Part shown: piece after piece, positions 54,652 through 62,940 of the stretch
Position numbering within the stretch: the first letter of the stretch is position 1
How the letters are laid out: each line of letters opens with the position of its first letter
Assembly: GCF_001050115.1 (NCBI RefSeq)
Contig: NZ_CP012024.1
Coordinates: forward strand, 910,001-974,000
DNA length: 64,000 nt
Reading direction: 5' to 3'
DNA from: Bacillus smithii
GTDB taxonomy: Bacteria; Bacillota; Bacilli; Bacillales; DSM-4216
Program-made: the position numbers and the translations under genes
The notes under the pieces: generated by a model
Database searches by the model: none
The model's input: only the letters and a program-made list of their open reading frames with translations
Told to the model about the DNA's origin: nothing

Positions 54652-55224
54652 ATGATTCCGGTTGAAAGACAGCGGCAAATTGTAAAATGGCTTGAGACGG
54701 AAGAATTTTTAAGTGTAGCGGAAATAAGCAAGAGGTTAAACGTTTCAGAAATGACTGTTTATAGGGACATCAATGCATTAATGGATCAGAAAAAGATTGT
54801 GAAAACTTCGAGAGGGATTACAATACGAAAAGAGACGCAACCGTCTCACAACATCTGTTCTTATTGTCATAAACCATCCACTAGCCGGCATAGTGTCCAA
54901 ATTATCAGGGTGGACCAGCGTATTGAAGAAACTTGCTGTCCACATTGCGGACTGTTGAGATATGACGATATCGAAGAAGACGTTTCGCAAATTCTTTGCA
55001 AGGATTTTCTCAACGATACGACTATCAGCGCTAAAACAGCTTTCTATTTAATGGATGCCGATATTGATATGCATTGCTGCTATCCTCAAGTCCTTGTTTT
55101 TCAATCACTGAAACAAATTAGACAATTTCAAACAGGTTTTGGCGGGCAAATTTATACCTTTGACGAAGCCATCCAAAATATTCAACGAAAAATGAAAGGT
55201 TTCAGCTCAAGCTGCTGCGATTAA
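54652..55224 (+). CDS. ycnK: Copper-responsive DeoR-type repressor YcnK
   Basis: A 190-residue regulator. The N-terminal DeoR helix-turn-helix (LSVAEISKRLNVSEMTVYRDI, about residues 19-39, shown only in part as LNVSEMTVYRDI) is followed by a Cys-rich centre with CSYC (about 69-72) and CCPHC (about 96-100). A C-terminal NosL-like segment follows (DMHCCYPQVLVF and GFGGQIYTFDEAIQNI, about 141-183), plus a terminal SSSCCD. The many cysteines and His suit copper or zinc binding. It heads the ycnKJI operon as in B. subtilis, where it represses the copper importer YcnJ. ATG after GGAAGGAGG. Confidence 0.9.
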   Translation: MIPVERQRQIVKWLETEEFLSVAEISKRLNVSEMTVYRDINALMDQKKIVKTSRGITIRKETQPSHNICSYCHKPSTSRHSVQIIRVDQRIEETCCPHCGLLRYDDIEEDVSQILCKDFLNDTTISAKTAFYLMDADIDMHCCYPQVLVFQSLKQIRQFQTGFGGQIYTFDEAIQNIQRKMKGFSSSCCD

Positions 55225-55252
55225 GGCATGATCACATTGGGAGTTGGAGACT

Positions 55253-56902
55253 TTGAAAAGTATAAAAATCGGTTTAGCGATATTCATTATTTTTATGCTG
55301 TGTGTTTTTCATCCTTCGTTGTCGCAGGCTCATGCCTATATCATTCAATCTTCCCCGTCAGAGAATGAGGTATTGGATAAGGGACCAGCTAATGTAAAAA
55401 TTACGTTTAATGAAGCCGTACAGCCCGTTTTTCATTCATTGAAAGTATTGGATGAGAAAGGAAAAAGAGTCGACAGGGGGGACGGACATGTTGAGAAAAA
55501 CCATCCTTCTATATTGACAGCCAGCTTAAAAAAGAATCTACCAAAAGGTACATACGTGATCCGTTGGAAAGTGATTTCCGGCGATGGGCATCCTGTGGAG
55601 GGGACGATTCCATTCCGGATCGGAGACGGAAGCCAAAGCAATGCACCGTTGGCAAACGAAACAAAAGGATACTTTCCAAAAGCGGATATGATTTTAATTC
55701 GATGGCTGCAGTATGTGAGTTATGCTCTATTGATCGGGGTGATCTTTTTTCAGTTATGTATTTTGCCCCCTCGAAAAAATAGCCTCGAATCATTTCTCAG
55801 CCGCAGGAATTTGCTAGTTTGGATATCGGCTGTCGGAATAACTGTCAGCATCCTCCTTTCCTTGCCGTTGCAGGCAAAATTGGACGCCGATGTAAGCTGG
55901 TTGAACGCTTTTCAGTTTTCATATGTCAAAAATACACTATTTTATACGAATTTCGGACCTGTTTTTTTAGCGCAATGGATCCTTTTAATCTTTCTGTATC
56001 TTTTTCTGATAAAGGCTTTGCGCCATGACCGCAGCGGCTGGCTGATCGCTTCTTGGATGGTGGGGTTCGGACTGCTTTTAACAAAGGCATTCATTGGACA
56101 TGCGGCCACAGCTGAACATCGATTGTTGGCGTTAATGGCTGACTTTCTCCATTTAGCCGCAGCATCGATTTGGCTCGGATCGTTGTTGTCCATCTGTTTT
56201 CTGTTGCCGGCCAGTTTGTCTCAACAGGATCAAGAAGATCATAAGTCTTCTTATTGGAAGGCCATTCATCGTTTTTCCGTTTGGGGTATGGTCATTTCAG
56301 CGATTATTCTTGCAACGGGACTTTACAGCGGCTCGATTCATATTCCTAACTGGCATTCCGTTATTTCAACGACATATGGCCGCTTTTTTCTGGCGAAAGT
56401 CTTTTTATTTGTAGTGATCATGGCGTTTGCTGCTTATCATTGGGTTCGAGGCAGAAAAAAAGAAAAAATATTAGGGCGGACGGTTTGGATAGAATTCTCC
56501 GTCGGAATTTTGACGTTAGCCGTTGCCGCCATGTTGGCCAATATGCCTACTGCCTTCGAGGCAAATGGAGCTTTTCATGAAACAAAGAAAACAGAAAACG
56601 GCTATGTAGTTTCTTTGAAAGTAGACCCAGCTGACGTTGGGAAAAATTCATTTTATATCAATATTGTTAATAATCAAGGGAAATCCGTTCAAGGGCTTCA
56701 GCAAGTGGTGATGACATTGAATTCATTAGATATGGATATGGGAAATACAACGATTCAAGTACCAACCAAATCCATGGGATCCGGCTATGTAACTGGAACG
56801 ATCCCTATGGAAGGGGATTGGAAAATACACATTCATGGTTTGACCCAAACGTTTGATTCGATTGATGCTGATTTTCAACTTTATATAAGCGATAAAAAAT
56901 AA
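55253..56902 (+). CDS. ycnJ: CopC-CopD fusion copper uptake protein YcnJ
   Basis: A 549-residue protein. The signal peptide ends near SLSQAHA, exposing the His of a CopC domain (about residues 28-125; FNEAVQPVFHSL and SGDGHPVEGTIPF are its copper-site loops). About eight helices of a CopD domain follow (about 145-450, with GHAATAEHRLLALMADFLHL-type His residues). A C-terminal YtkA-like domain (about 460-549) contains MDMG. The TTG at 55253 is chosen since GGGAG is nine bases upstream; TTG 55244 is the alternative. It imports copper when scarce. Coupled to ycnK (28-base gap) and ycnI (15-base gap). Confidence 0.9.
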   Translation: MKSIKIGLAIFIIFMLCVFHPSLSQAHAYIIQSSPSENEVLDKGPANVKITFNEAVQPVFHSLKVLDEKGKRVDRGDGHVEKNHPSILTASLKKNLPKGTYVIRWKVISGDGHPVEGTIPFRIGDGSQSNAPLANETKGYFPKADMILIRWLQYVSYALLIGVIFFQLCILPPRKNSLESFLSRRNLLVWISAVGITVSILLSLPLQAKLDADVSWLNAFQFSYVKNTLFYTNFGPVFLAQWILLIFLYLFLIKALRHDRSGWLIASWMVGFGLLLTKAFIGHAATAEHRLLALMADFLHLAAASIWLGSLLSICFLLPASLSQQDQEDHKSSYWKAIHRFSVWGMVISAIILATGLYSGSIHIPNWHSVISTTYGRFFLAKVFLFVVIMAFAAYHWVRGRKKEKILGRTVWIEFSVGILTLAVAAMLANMPTAFEANGAFHETKKTENGYVVSLKVDPADVGKNSFYINIVNNQGKSVQGLQQVVMTLNSLDMDMGNTTIQVPTKSMGSGYVTGTIPMEGDWKIHIHGLTQTFDSIDADFQLYISDKK

Positions 56903-56917
56903 AAAGGAGTGGTTAAG

Positions 56918-57583
56918 ATGAAACAATGGATTCGTAAGATCAGTAAAACGGCTTTGTTGCTTGCGGCAACCTTTTTCTTTTTCAACGGCATGGCCAGCGC
57001 CCATGTGACAGTGAATCCAAAAGTATCCACACCGGGAGGATGGGAAACGTATACGATCAAAATTCCGGTTGAAAAAAATGTTCCTACAACGAAAGTGGTT
57101 TTAAAAATACCGGCAGGAGTGGAGTTTGAGTCTTATCAGCCGGATCCAAACTGGAATATAAAAACAGAAAAAGATTCTTCCGGAAAAGTCAATACGGTGA
57201 CTTGGGAAGCGAAAGGCAATGGAATATTGCCGGGACAATTTGAGCAATTTCAATTTATCGCCAAGAATCCGGATAAGGAAACGAAAGTGGCGTGGAATGC
57301 GTATCAATATTATAAGGATGGAAGCATTGTAGAGTGGACAGGAGCGGAAAACACAGATACACCGCATTCTGTAACGGAAATTACAGCATCGCCGCAAAAA
57401 ACGGTGCAATCCGATGAGCAAGGTCACGACCATGATTCATCTGTTACATCTCCTTCCGATGAGAAAAAACAAACAGATCACAATGGGTCGTCCGCAGAAA
57501 CCGTTTCTGTCGTGCTGTCGATCGCTGCTGTTGTCCTTTCCTTGATAGCCTTGATAGTGGCAAGTCGAAAAAAACGCTCATAA
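56918..57583 (+). CDS. ycnI: YcnI, DUF1775 copper-binding protein
   Basis: A 221-residue exported protein. The signal peptide (hydrophobic about 10-25) ends in MASA, leaving His as the first mature residue (HVTVNPK). In this family that His, together with a Glu (here probably in GGWETYTI) and a Trp (VEWTGAENTDTPHS), makes a monohistidine copper site. A low-complexity His/Asp/Ser-rich linker and a C-terminal helix with an RKKR anchor (about 196-221) follow. ATG at 56918 after AAGGAG. It is thought to hand copper to YcnJ. A terminator follows. Confidence 0.9.
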   Translation: MKQWIRKISKTALLLAATFFFFNGMASAHVTVNPKVSTPGGWETYTIKIPVEKNVPTTKVVLKIPAGVEFESYQPDPNWNIKTEKDSSGKVNTVTWEAKGNGILPGQFEQFQFIAKNPDKETKVAWNAYQYYKDGSIVEWTGAENTDTPHSVTEITASPQKTVQSDEQGHDHDSSVTSPSDEKKQTDHNGSSAETVSVVLSIAAVVLSLIALIVASRKKRS

Positions 57584-57596
57584 CAAGTATTTTTTA

Positions 57597-57624
57597 AAAG
57601 GGACAGGGGATGCCTGTCCCTTTT
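57597..57624 (+). terminator. Terminator of the ycnKJI operon
   Basis: AAAAGGGACAGG-GGAT-CCTGTCCCTTTT perfect stem with tetraloop, 14 bases after ycnI. Confidence 0.92.
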
Positions 57625-57750
57625 GAATATAAAGAAGGGAAGAGATTGGATCATTCTTTTTTAAAGCGTGTGGAACGAACGGTTTTTTATGCTAATTTGT
57701 TGTTCTTTCTAAAAAAGAAAATTCATTTAGGTCAAATCAATCATTTCCAC

Positions 57751-57779
57751 TTGAATATTTTAAAAATTTTAGATAGAAT
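57751..57779 (+). promoter_or_regulatory. Likely mecA promoter
   Basis: TTGAAT (57751-57756), a 17-base spacer and TAGAAT (57774-57779). The remaining interval 57625-57978 shows no supported gene; an 86-codon frame starts inside the ycn terminator. Confidence 0.6.
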
Positions 57780-57978
57780 GACAAAACACAGTTCATTATG
57801 TTTTAGGCAAAGCAAGGAATTTTCGTATTGGGAGGGATTTTTATTTCCCTTTCCTGATGTTTTATCATAAAATAGAAGTACAAGGTAAAAATAATTGTAA
57901 TGCAATCACCAACGAACAGAGCAGTGCTCGGGGGTGCAGTCCCTTCATCACCTTATATCCAGAAGGGAGAGGTAATCA

Positions 57979-58638
57979 ATGGACATAGAACGTATAAATG
58001 AAAATACAGTCAAGTTTTACATTTCGTATGTTGATATAGAAGAAAGAGGTTTTGACCGCGAAGAAATCTGGTATAACCGGGAACGCAGTGAAGAACTCTT
58101 TTGGGAAGTAATGGATGAAGTGCATGAGGAAGAAGATTTCGCTGTGGAAGGTCCGCTCTGGATCCAAGTGCAAGCTTTGGAAAAAGGGCTTGAAATCTTA
58201 GTGACGAAAGCGCAAATCTCCAAAGACGGTCAACGTTTAGAATTGCCCATTCCAGAAGAGAAACTGCGAGAATTCCCGATGGATGAGCGTTTTGAAGAGC
58301 TTTTAGACCAGCATTTCCACATTCGACCGTTAGACGGTGATGAAGAAGATTCTTTAGAATTTTTGCTGGTATTTAATGATTTTGAAGACTTGATCGGACT
58401 TGCTGCCCAGCCAGGTCTGGACAATTTGCAAACAAAGCTTTTTGCCTATGACGATAAATATTATGTATATGTCGAATTTCCTGAGGAATTGTTTACGGAA
58501 GAAGATATCGATAATTATTTAAGCATTTTGCTTGAATTTGGGAAAGAAACCAATACGACGATCCATGTTCTGGAGGAATACGGAAAAGTCATTATAGAAA
58601 ACGATGTATTCCGTACACTGCAAAAGTATTTCTCTTAA
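57979..58638 (+). CDS. mecA: Adapter protein MecA
   Basis: A 219-residue acidic adaptor. MDIERINENTVKFYISYVDIEERGF is the N-terminal target-binding domain, a charged linker spans about 75-120, and the C-terminal ClpC-binding domain has FEDLIGLAAQ, YVEFPEELF and VLEEYGKVII (about 125-215). MecA brings ComK, Spx and others to ClpCP and helps assemble ClpC. ATG after AAGGGAGAGG. In B. subtilis it follows spx and yjbE; here a phosphate/copper block of about 11 kb lies between. Confidence 0.96.
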   Translation: MDIERINENTVKFYISYVDIEERGFDREEIWYNRERSEELFWEVMDEVHEEEDFAVEGPLWIQVQALEKGLEILVTKAQISKDGQRLELPIPEEKLREFPMDERFEELLDQHFHIRPLDGDEEDSLEFLLVFNDFEDLIGLAAQPGLDNLQTKLFAYDDKYYVYVEFPEELFTEEDIDNYLSILLEFGKETNTTIHVLEEYGKVIIENDVFRTLQKYFS

Positions 58639-58657
58639 CCGTATGTCCAAAATGATG

Positions 58658-58684
58658 CCGATTTCATACGAAATCGGTTTTTTT
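58658..58684 (+). terminator. Terminator after mecA
   Basis: CCGATTTC-ATAC-GAAATCGG followed by TTTTTT, 20 bases after the stop. Confidence 0.93.
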
Positions 58685-58762
58685 GTACGGTTTTTCGGTT
58701 TTTTAAACGGCGCAGGGATTTGAAGCATGAATGTCGTAATCTTAAGGTTGGGAGGTGAGGAG

Positions 58763-59965
58763 GTGTTTACTGCCTATGATGAAAAAGGTACAGCCGTTCA
58801 TTTATTGTCTTGCCGTGATAAGGAGGCTTTAAAGCGATGGAAAAAGGAAAAACGTTTTTATTGCCCTTGTTGCCGCTCTCCGCTCACATTAAAAATCGGT
58901 TCAACGAAGATCCCTCATTTTGCTCATATTTCCAACCAAAAATGTCCTGCTTCTTCTGAGCGGGAATCGGAACGGCATTTATCGAGCAAACTTCTTCTTT
59001 ATGAATGGCTTCTAAATCAACGACTCGATGTCCAATTAGAAGCTTATTTACCCTCCATTCAGCAGCGCCCCGATTTGCTTTTGAAAAATCCGCCTTTGGC
59101 AATTGAAATCCAGTGTTCTCCCCTTTCTGTCTCTCTTTTTCAAAAACGAACGGACTTTTATCGAAAACACGGCTTAAAGCCGCTTTGGATTTACGGAGGT
59201 CAGACCGTTTCACAAGATTGTTTTCGTCTTTTTTCTTTTACTTCTTTTCAACAAATGTTTTTTCAATACTCACCGCACTGGGGGTATTGGTTTCCTGCCT
59301 TCCAACCAGAAACGAAAATGTTTCATTTTTATCTTTTCCTCTTTCCGTTTTCGCCGGTCAAATTTTTCGGCGTACAAGTGAGCTTATTGATGGATCAGCT
59401 TGCTTTTCCGTTCTCTCTACGTAAACCGAGTGTCTCGCGCTTTTTTACCATGGCTCAGTGGCTTGAGGAAAAACGACGGTGGATCAGCCGTAAAATTCGT
59501 TATTCCAAAGCTTTCCGTGATCCGTTTTTGAAAACCGTTTATTTCAACGGCCAAAATCCTCAACTTCTTCATTCTTGCATAGGACTTCCCGTCAAACATA
59601 GCATCTGGATTCGAAGCCATCCCGTCGAATGGCAATATTATTTATGGTCCGATTTGCTTTACCGTGTCAAGATCGGTCAAACCGTTCATATTAAACAAGG
59701 ATTAGTGGTTTTACTAAGACGTGTAAAAAAAGGGGAGTTGGTGATTCGCGAGTTTCCCCTTATTGAACCGATAACACTAGAAAAGACGGTATTTCAATAT
59801 TTTCAATTACTTGCAAGCATGGATATTTTACTGAATATAGGGGGAGGAAAATTTAAAGTGCAAAAGAAAGCAATCGACGCTTCCACGGTGGACAAGCAGT
59901 ATCAAGAGGAGAGGCTATTGCTGAACAAATATAAAGAGATTATATTAAATTCACTCCAAATTTGA
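58763..59965 (+). CDS. coiA: Competence protein CoiA
   Basis: A 400-residue nuclease-like competence protein. A Zn-ribbon-like CPCC motif with PHFAH (about residues 34-37 and 49-58) precedes a restriction-endonuclease-like core with RPDLLLKNPPLAIEIQCS (about 98-115), the PD-(D/E)xK-type D..EIQ pattern. The long C-terminal part is basic. It is needed for processing incoming single-stranded DNA in transformation. The GTG at 58763 follows GGGAGGTGAGGAG; the open frame begins at 58727. Located between mecA and pepF as in B. subtilis. Confidence 0.92.
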   Translation: MFTAYDEKGTAVHLLSCRDKEALKRWKKEKRFYCPCCRSPLTLKIGSTKIPHFAHISNQKCPASSERESERHLSSKLLLYEWLLNQRLDVQLEAYLPSIQQRPDLLLKNPPLAIEIQCSPLSVSLFQKRTDFYRKHGLKPLWIYGGQTVSQDCFRLFSFTSFQQMFFQYSPHWGYWFPAFQPETKMFHFYLFLFPFSPVKFFGVQVSLLMDQLAFPFSLRKPSVSRFFTMAQWLEEKRRWISRKIRYSKAFRDPFLKTVYFNGQNPQLLHSCIGLPVKHSIWIRSHPVEWQYYLWSDLLYRVKIGQTVHIKQGLVVLLRRVKKGELVIREFPLIEPITLEKTVFQYFQLLASMDILLNIGGGKFKVQKKAIDASTVDKQYQEERLLLNKYKEIILNSLQI

Positions 59966-60077
59966 GCACTCAAGCAGGATAATTTCGGCAATAAGTGTAA
60001 AATATATAGTGAAACTCTCATGCGAAGAGATGAACAAAAACGAATGGAATGCTGACGTTTTCGATGGAGGGATATTG

Positions 60078-61895
60078 ATGACAGAAACACAGGCAAAGAC
60101 GTTGCCTTCTCGCAATGAAGTGCCGGAAGAGCTGAAATGGAGGCTGGAAGATATATTTGCCTCCGATGAAGAATGGGAAAAAGAATTCGAAGCCGTTAAA
60201 GAATTAGCGAAAAAAGCAGCTACCTTTAAGGGAAAGTTGGGAGAAAGTGCAGATCAATTGTATGAACTCCTGACTTTTCAAGATGAATTGCTGCTGAGGA
60301 TGGGAAAATTATATGCCTATTCTCATATGAGATATGATGAAGATACGACAAATTCATTTTATCAGGGGCTGGATGCGCGTGCGAAAAGCTTGTATTCACA
60401 AGTAGCCAGCAGCCTTTCTTTTGTCGTTCCGGAAATATTGAGCATCGATGAAAGCAAACTTGAAAAGTTCTTAGAAGAAAAAGAAGAATTAAAACTGTAT
60501 CGCCACGCCATTGAAGAAATCAACCGCGAGCGCCCTCACGTTCTTGATGCCGATCAAGAAGCGTTGTTGGCCCAAGCTTCAGAGGTAATGAGTGCTTCCA
60601 GCAATACGTTCGGCGTTTTAAATAATGCCGATTTGGAGTTTCCGGCCATTGAAGACGAGAATGGGGAAAAAGTGCAAATCACCCATGGCCGCTTTATTCA
60701 ATTTTTGGAATCAAAAGATCGCAGAGTGCGCCGCGAAGCTTTTAAAGCGGTTTATGAAACATATGGAAAGTTTCAAAACACATTTGCCAGCACATTGAAC
60801 GGCCAAGTAAAACGAGACAATTTTTATGCAAGGGTTCGTAATTATGAAAGTGCCCGCCAAGCGGCTCTTTCTTCTAACAACATCCCGGAGAAAGTGTACG
60901 ATAATTTAGTGGAGACAGTGAATAAACATCTTCACTTGCTTCATCGCTATGTGGATTTGCGCAAAAAAGTGTTACAACTCGATGATCTTCACATGTATGA
61001 CCTTTATACGCCGCTCGTTCAAGATGTCGATCTGAATGTAACTTACGAGGAAGCCAAAGACTATGTATTGAAAGGTTTAGCTCCTCTTGGAGACGATTAT
61101 TTGAATGTCTTGAAAAAAGGCTTTGAGAATCGTTGGGTGGATGTTGTAGAAAATAAAGGGAAAAGAAGTGGCGCCTATTCTTCCGGATCCTATGGAACGA
61201 ATCCTTATATTCTTTTGAATTGGCAAGACAATGTGAACAATCTGTTTACGCTTGCACATGAATTCGGTCATAGCGTTCACAGCTACTATACGAGAAAAAA
61301 TCAGCCGTTTGTGTATGGCGATTATTCCATCTTTGTGGCGGAAGTTGCTTCGACATGCAATGAGGCGCTTTTAAATGAGTATTTATTGAAAACGTTGAAA
61401 GACGAAAAAGAGCGGATGTATATTTTGAATCATTATTTGGAAGGATTCCGAGGCACAGTCTTCCGTCAAACCATGTTTGCTGAATTTGAACATATTATCC
61501 ATCAGAAGGAACAAAACGGCGAAGCATTGACATCTGAGCTATTGACTAAGGAATATTATGAATTGAACAAGAAGTATTTTGGCACGGGGATGACCATCGA
61601 TGAAGAAATCGGTTTAGAATGGGCGCGGATTCCGCATTTCTACTACAATTATTACGTATATCAATACGCAACTGGATTCAGTGCAGCCCAAGCTCTAAGT
61701 TCACAAATATTAACCGAAGGTAAACCGGCAGTTGATCGTTACATCAATCATTTCTTAAAAGCGGGCAGTTCCGATTATCCAATTGAAGTGCTGAAAAAAG
61801 CAGGGGTTGATATGACGACACCTGAACCAATTGAACAGGCTTTGAAAGTATTTGAAGAAAAGCTGTCCGAACTCGAATCATTATTAGAGCAATAA
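60078..61895 (+). CDS. pepF: Oligoendopeptidase F
   Basis: A 605-residue M3-family zinc metallopeptidase that cleaves short peptides in the cytoplasm. The motif HEFGH (about residues 394-398) with EVASTCNEALL downstream provides the metal ligands and catalytic Glu. The N-terminal helical domain is about residues 1-200. ATG at 60078 follows ATGGAGGGAT; the frame extends 23 codons upstream to 60009 without a good site. B. subtilis PepF (YjbG) can affect sporulation by degrading peptide signals. A terminator follows, and yjbH, normally next, is absent. Confidence 0.95.
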   Translation: MTETQAKTLPSRNEVPEELKWRLEDIFASDEEWEKEFEAVKELAKKAATFKGKLGESADQLYELLTFQDELLLRMGKLYAYSHMRYDEDTTNSFYQGLDARAKSLYSQVASSLSFVVPEILSIDESKLEKFLEEKEELKLYRHAIEEINRERPHVLDADQEALLAQASEVMSASSNTFGVLNNADLEFPAIEDENGEKVQITHGRFIQFLESKDRRVRREAFKAVYETYGKFQNTFASTLNGQVKRDNFYARVRNYESARQAALSSNNIPEKVYDNLVETVNKHLHLLHRYVDLRKKVLQLDDLHMYDLYTPLVQDVDLNVTYEEAKDYVLKGLAPLGDDYLNVLKKGFENRWVDVVENKGKRSGAYSSGSYGTNPYILLNWQDNVNNLFTLAHEFGHSVHSYYTRKNQPFVYGDYSIFVAEVASTCNEALLNEYLLKTLKDEKERMYILNHYLEGFRGTVFRQTMFAEFEHIIHQKEQNGEALTSELLTKEYYELNKKYFGTGMTIDEEIGLEWARIPHFYYNYYVYQYATGFSAAQALSSQILTEGKPAVDRYINHFLKAGSSDYPIEVLKKAGVDMTTPEPIEQALKVFEEKLSELESLLEQ

Positions 61896-61903
61896 CAAAG
61901 GAG

Positions 61904-61949
61904 AAATAACGGCCATCAGTGGGGATTTCTCTCCGCTGATGGTTATTTT
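61904..61949 (+). terminator. Terminator after pepF
   Basis: AAATAACGGCCATCAG pairs with CTGATGGTTATTT around a 16-base loop that can extend the stem, followed by Ts. Confidence 0.8.
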
Positions 61950-62046
61950 CGATTAACAGGGATGGTGAACGTCCCATTGAGCATTGGGAAAACATTACTT
62001 CTTTCTTTGAAATTCTCCATCATTTCCCCGCAGAAATTCATAGTTT

Positions 62047-62223
62047 TTAACGAAATCCTTTAAAACGTTTTCGATCGTTCAGATAACTAATAAATAGAAA
62101 AATCACAATAAATAAAATGGGGGAAGTAATGTAAAGGGGTACTAATTTCATAAGTCCAAGCAAATTGATCAATAATGTCAATAGAAGCAGAATGGTAAGA
62201 AATAGAATGGGAAGTTTTTTCAA
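62047..62223 (-). CDS. Small two-helix membrane protein of 58 residues
   Basis: The TTG start (complement of 62221-62223) is preceded by GAAGGAGG at a nine-base distance, a very good ribosome binding site. The product begins LKKLPILFLTILLLLTLLIN. It consists of two hydrophobic helices (about residues 4-24 and 31-46) with a positive tail (NDRKRFKGFR), giving a hairpin with both ends probably inside. I recognise no family; it could be a small regulatory membrane protein or a toxin-like peptide. It lies where yjbH would be expected. Confidence 0.6.
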   Translation of the reverse strand: MKKLPILFLTILLLLTLLINLLGLMKLVPLYITSPILFIVIFLFISYLNDRKRFKGFR

Positions 62224-62484
62224 TCGAAACAGCCTCCTTCGCTGTTTTTTGCTCTATTTCATTATTATGAAAAGGGCATCCCATTCATTCGAATAAGGGG
62301 AAGAGCCCATCTTGATGTGCTCTTTTTCTAACATTTATTCGGAATTTGACAAATCTGTGAAAATTCGAGCAAACTCTTGAAAACTAAAAAAATAATTGAT
62401 ATATTAAAAACGTGAAGTTGATCACAAGCAAACATATACCCCTTTGTTTGACCGTGAAAAATTTCTCCCATCCCCTTTGTTCGA

Positions 62485-62521
62485 GAAAAGGCCTTGCAGT
62501 TTGTCATTGCAAGGCCTTTTC
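62485..62521. terminator. Strong orphan hairpin
   Basis: GAAAAGGCCTTGCA pairs perfectly with TGCAAGGCCTTTTC around a nine-base loop. No gene ends nearby on either strand, so it may terminate a small RNA or be left from a lost gene. Confidence 0.7.
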
Positions 62522-62902
62522 TCTTTGTGATGGACATTGACGAAAATCTACTAAAATAGTGTTCATTTCATCTTATGGTCATTTTAATCCTACTTTTTGG
62601 GGGCAACAAAGCTCCGGTGAATGGCTGTTGTTTAATGAATGAATGTTTGTTTTTGGACGGAAGAATAGAAAGTACTAATAGGCTGGAGAACAGGTAAGTC
62701 GAATAGATTTTTAGATGAGGGGAGTCGATAGGAGGGGAGAAAGGCGGTATTAGGAAGATCGGACATAGACTGTTTTAGGCTTTATTTTTAAAAGGAGCTA
62801 TCCGAGAGAACATTCTTCGTTGATATGGTGGAAATGCTATGTCCATTCGTTCAATGAAAGGCTGATTTTGTATCTACCTTGCACGTAAAGGTTTCCATTC
62901 AT

Positions 62903-62930
62903 AAAAAAGTGGGGAAGATGTTTCCCCGCT
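62903..62930 (-). terminator. Terminator of telA
   Basis: On the minus strand, AGCGGGGAAACATCTTCCCC is followed by ACTTTTTTAT, 10 bases after the telA stop. Confidence 0.85.
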
Positions 62931-62940
62931 TCTAATTTTT

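Larger units (their letters stand above)
62224..62940. other. Gene-poor stretch of about 700 bases before telA
   Basis: It holds two hairpins: AAGAGC/GCTCTT with T-run (about 62301-62330) and the strong one at 62485-62521. From 62530 to 62900 there is no frame with a ribosome binding site and a plausible protein. The neighbouring yjbH of other Bacilli is not present, so this may be a rearrangement scar. Confidence 0.5.

Noticed and set aside
57610-57870. 86-codon plus-strand frame after ycnI
   Set aside because: It starts inside the perfect ycn terminator, has no ribosome binding site and shows no recognisable protein features; the region more likely holds the mecA promoter.
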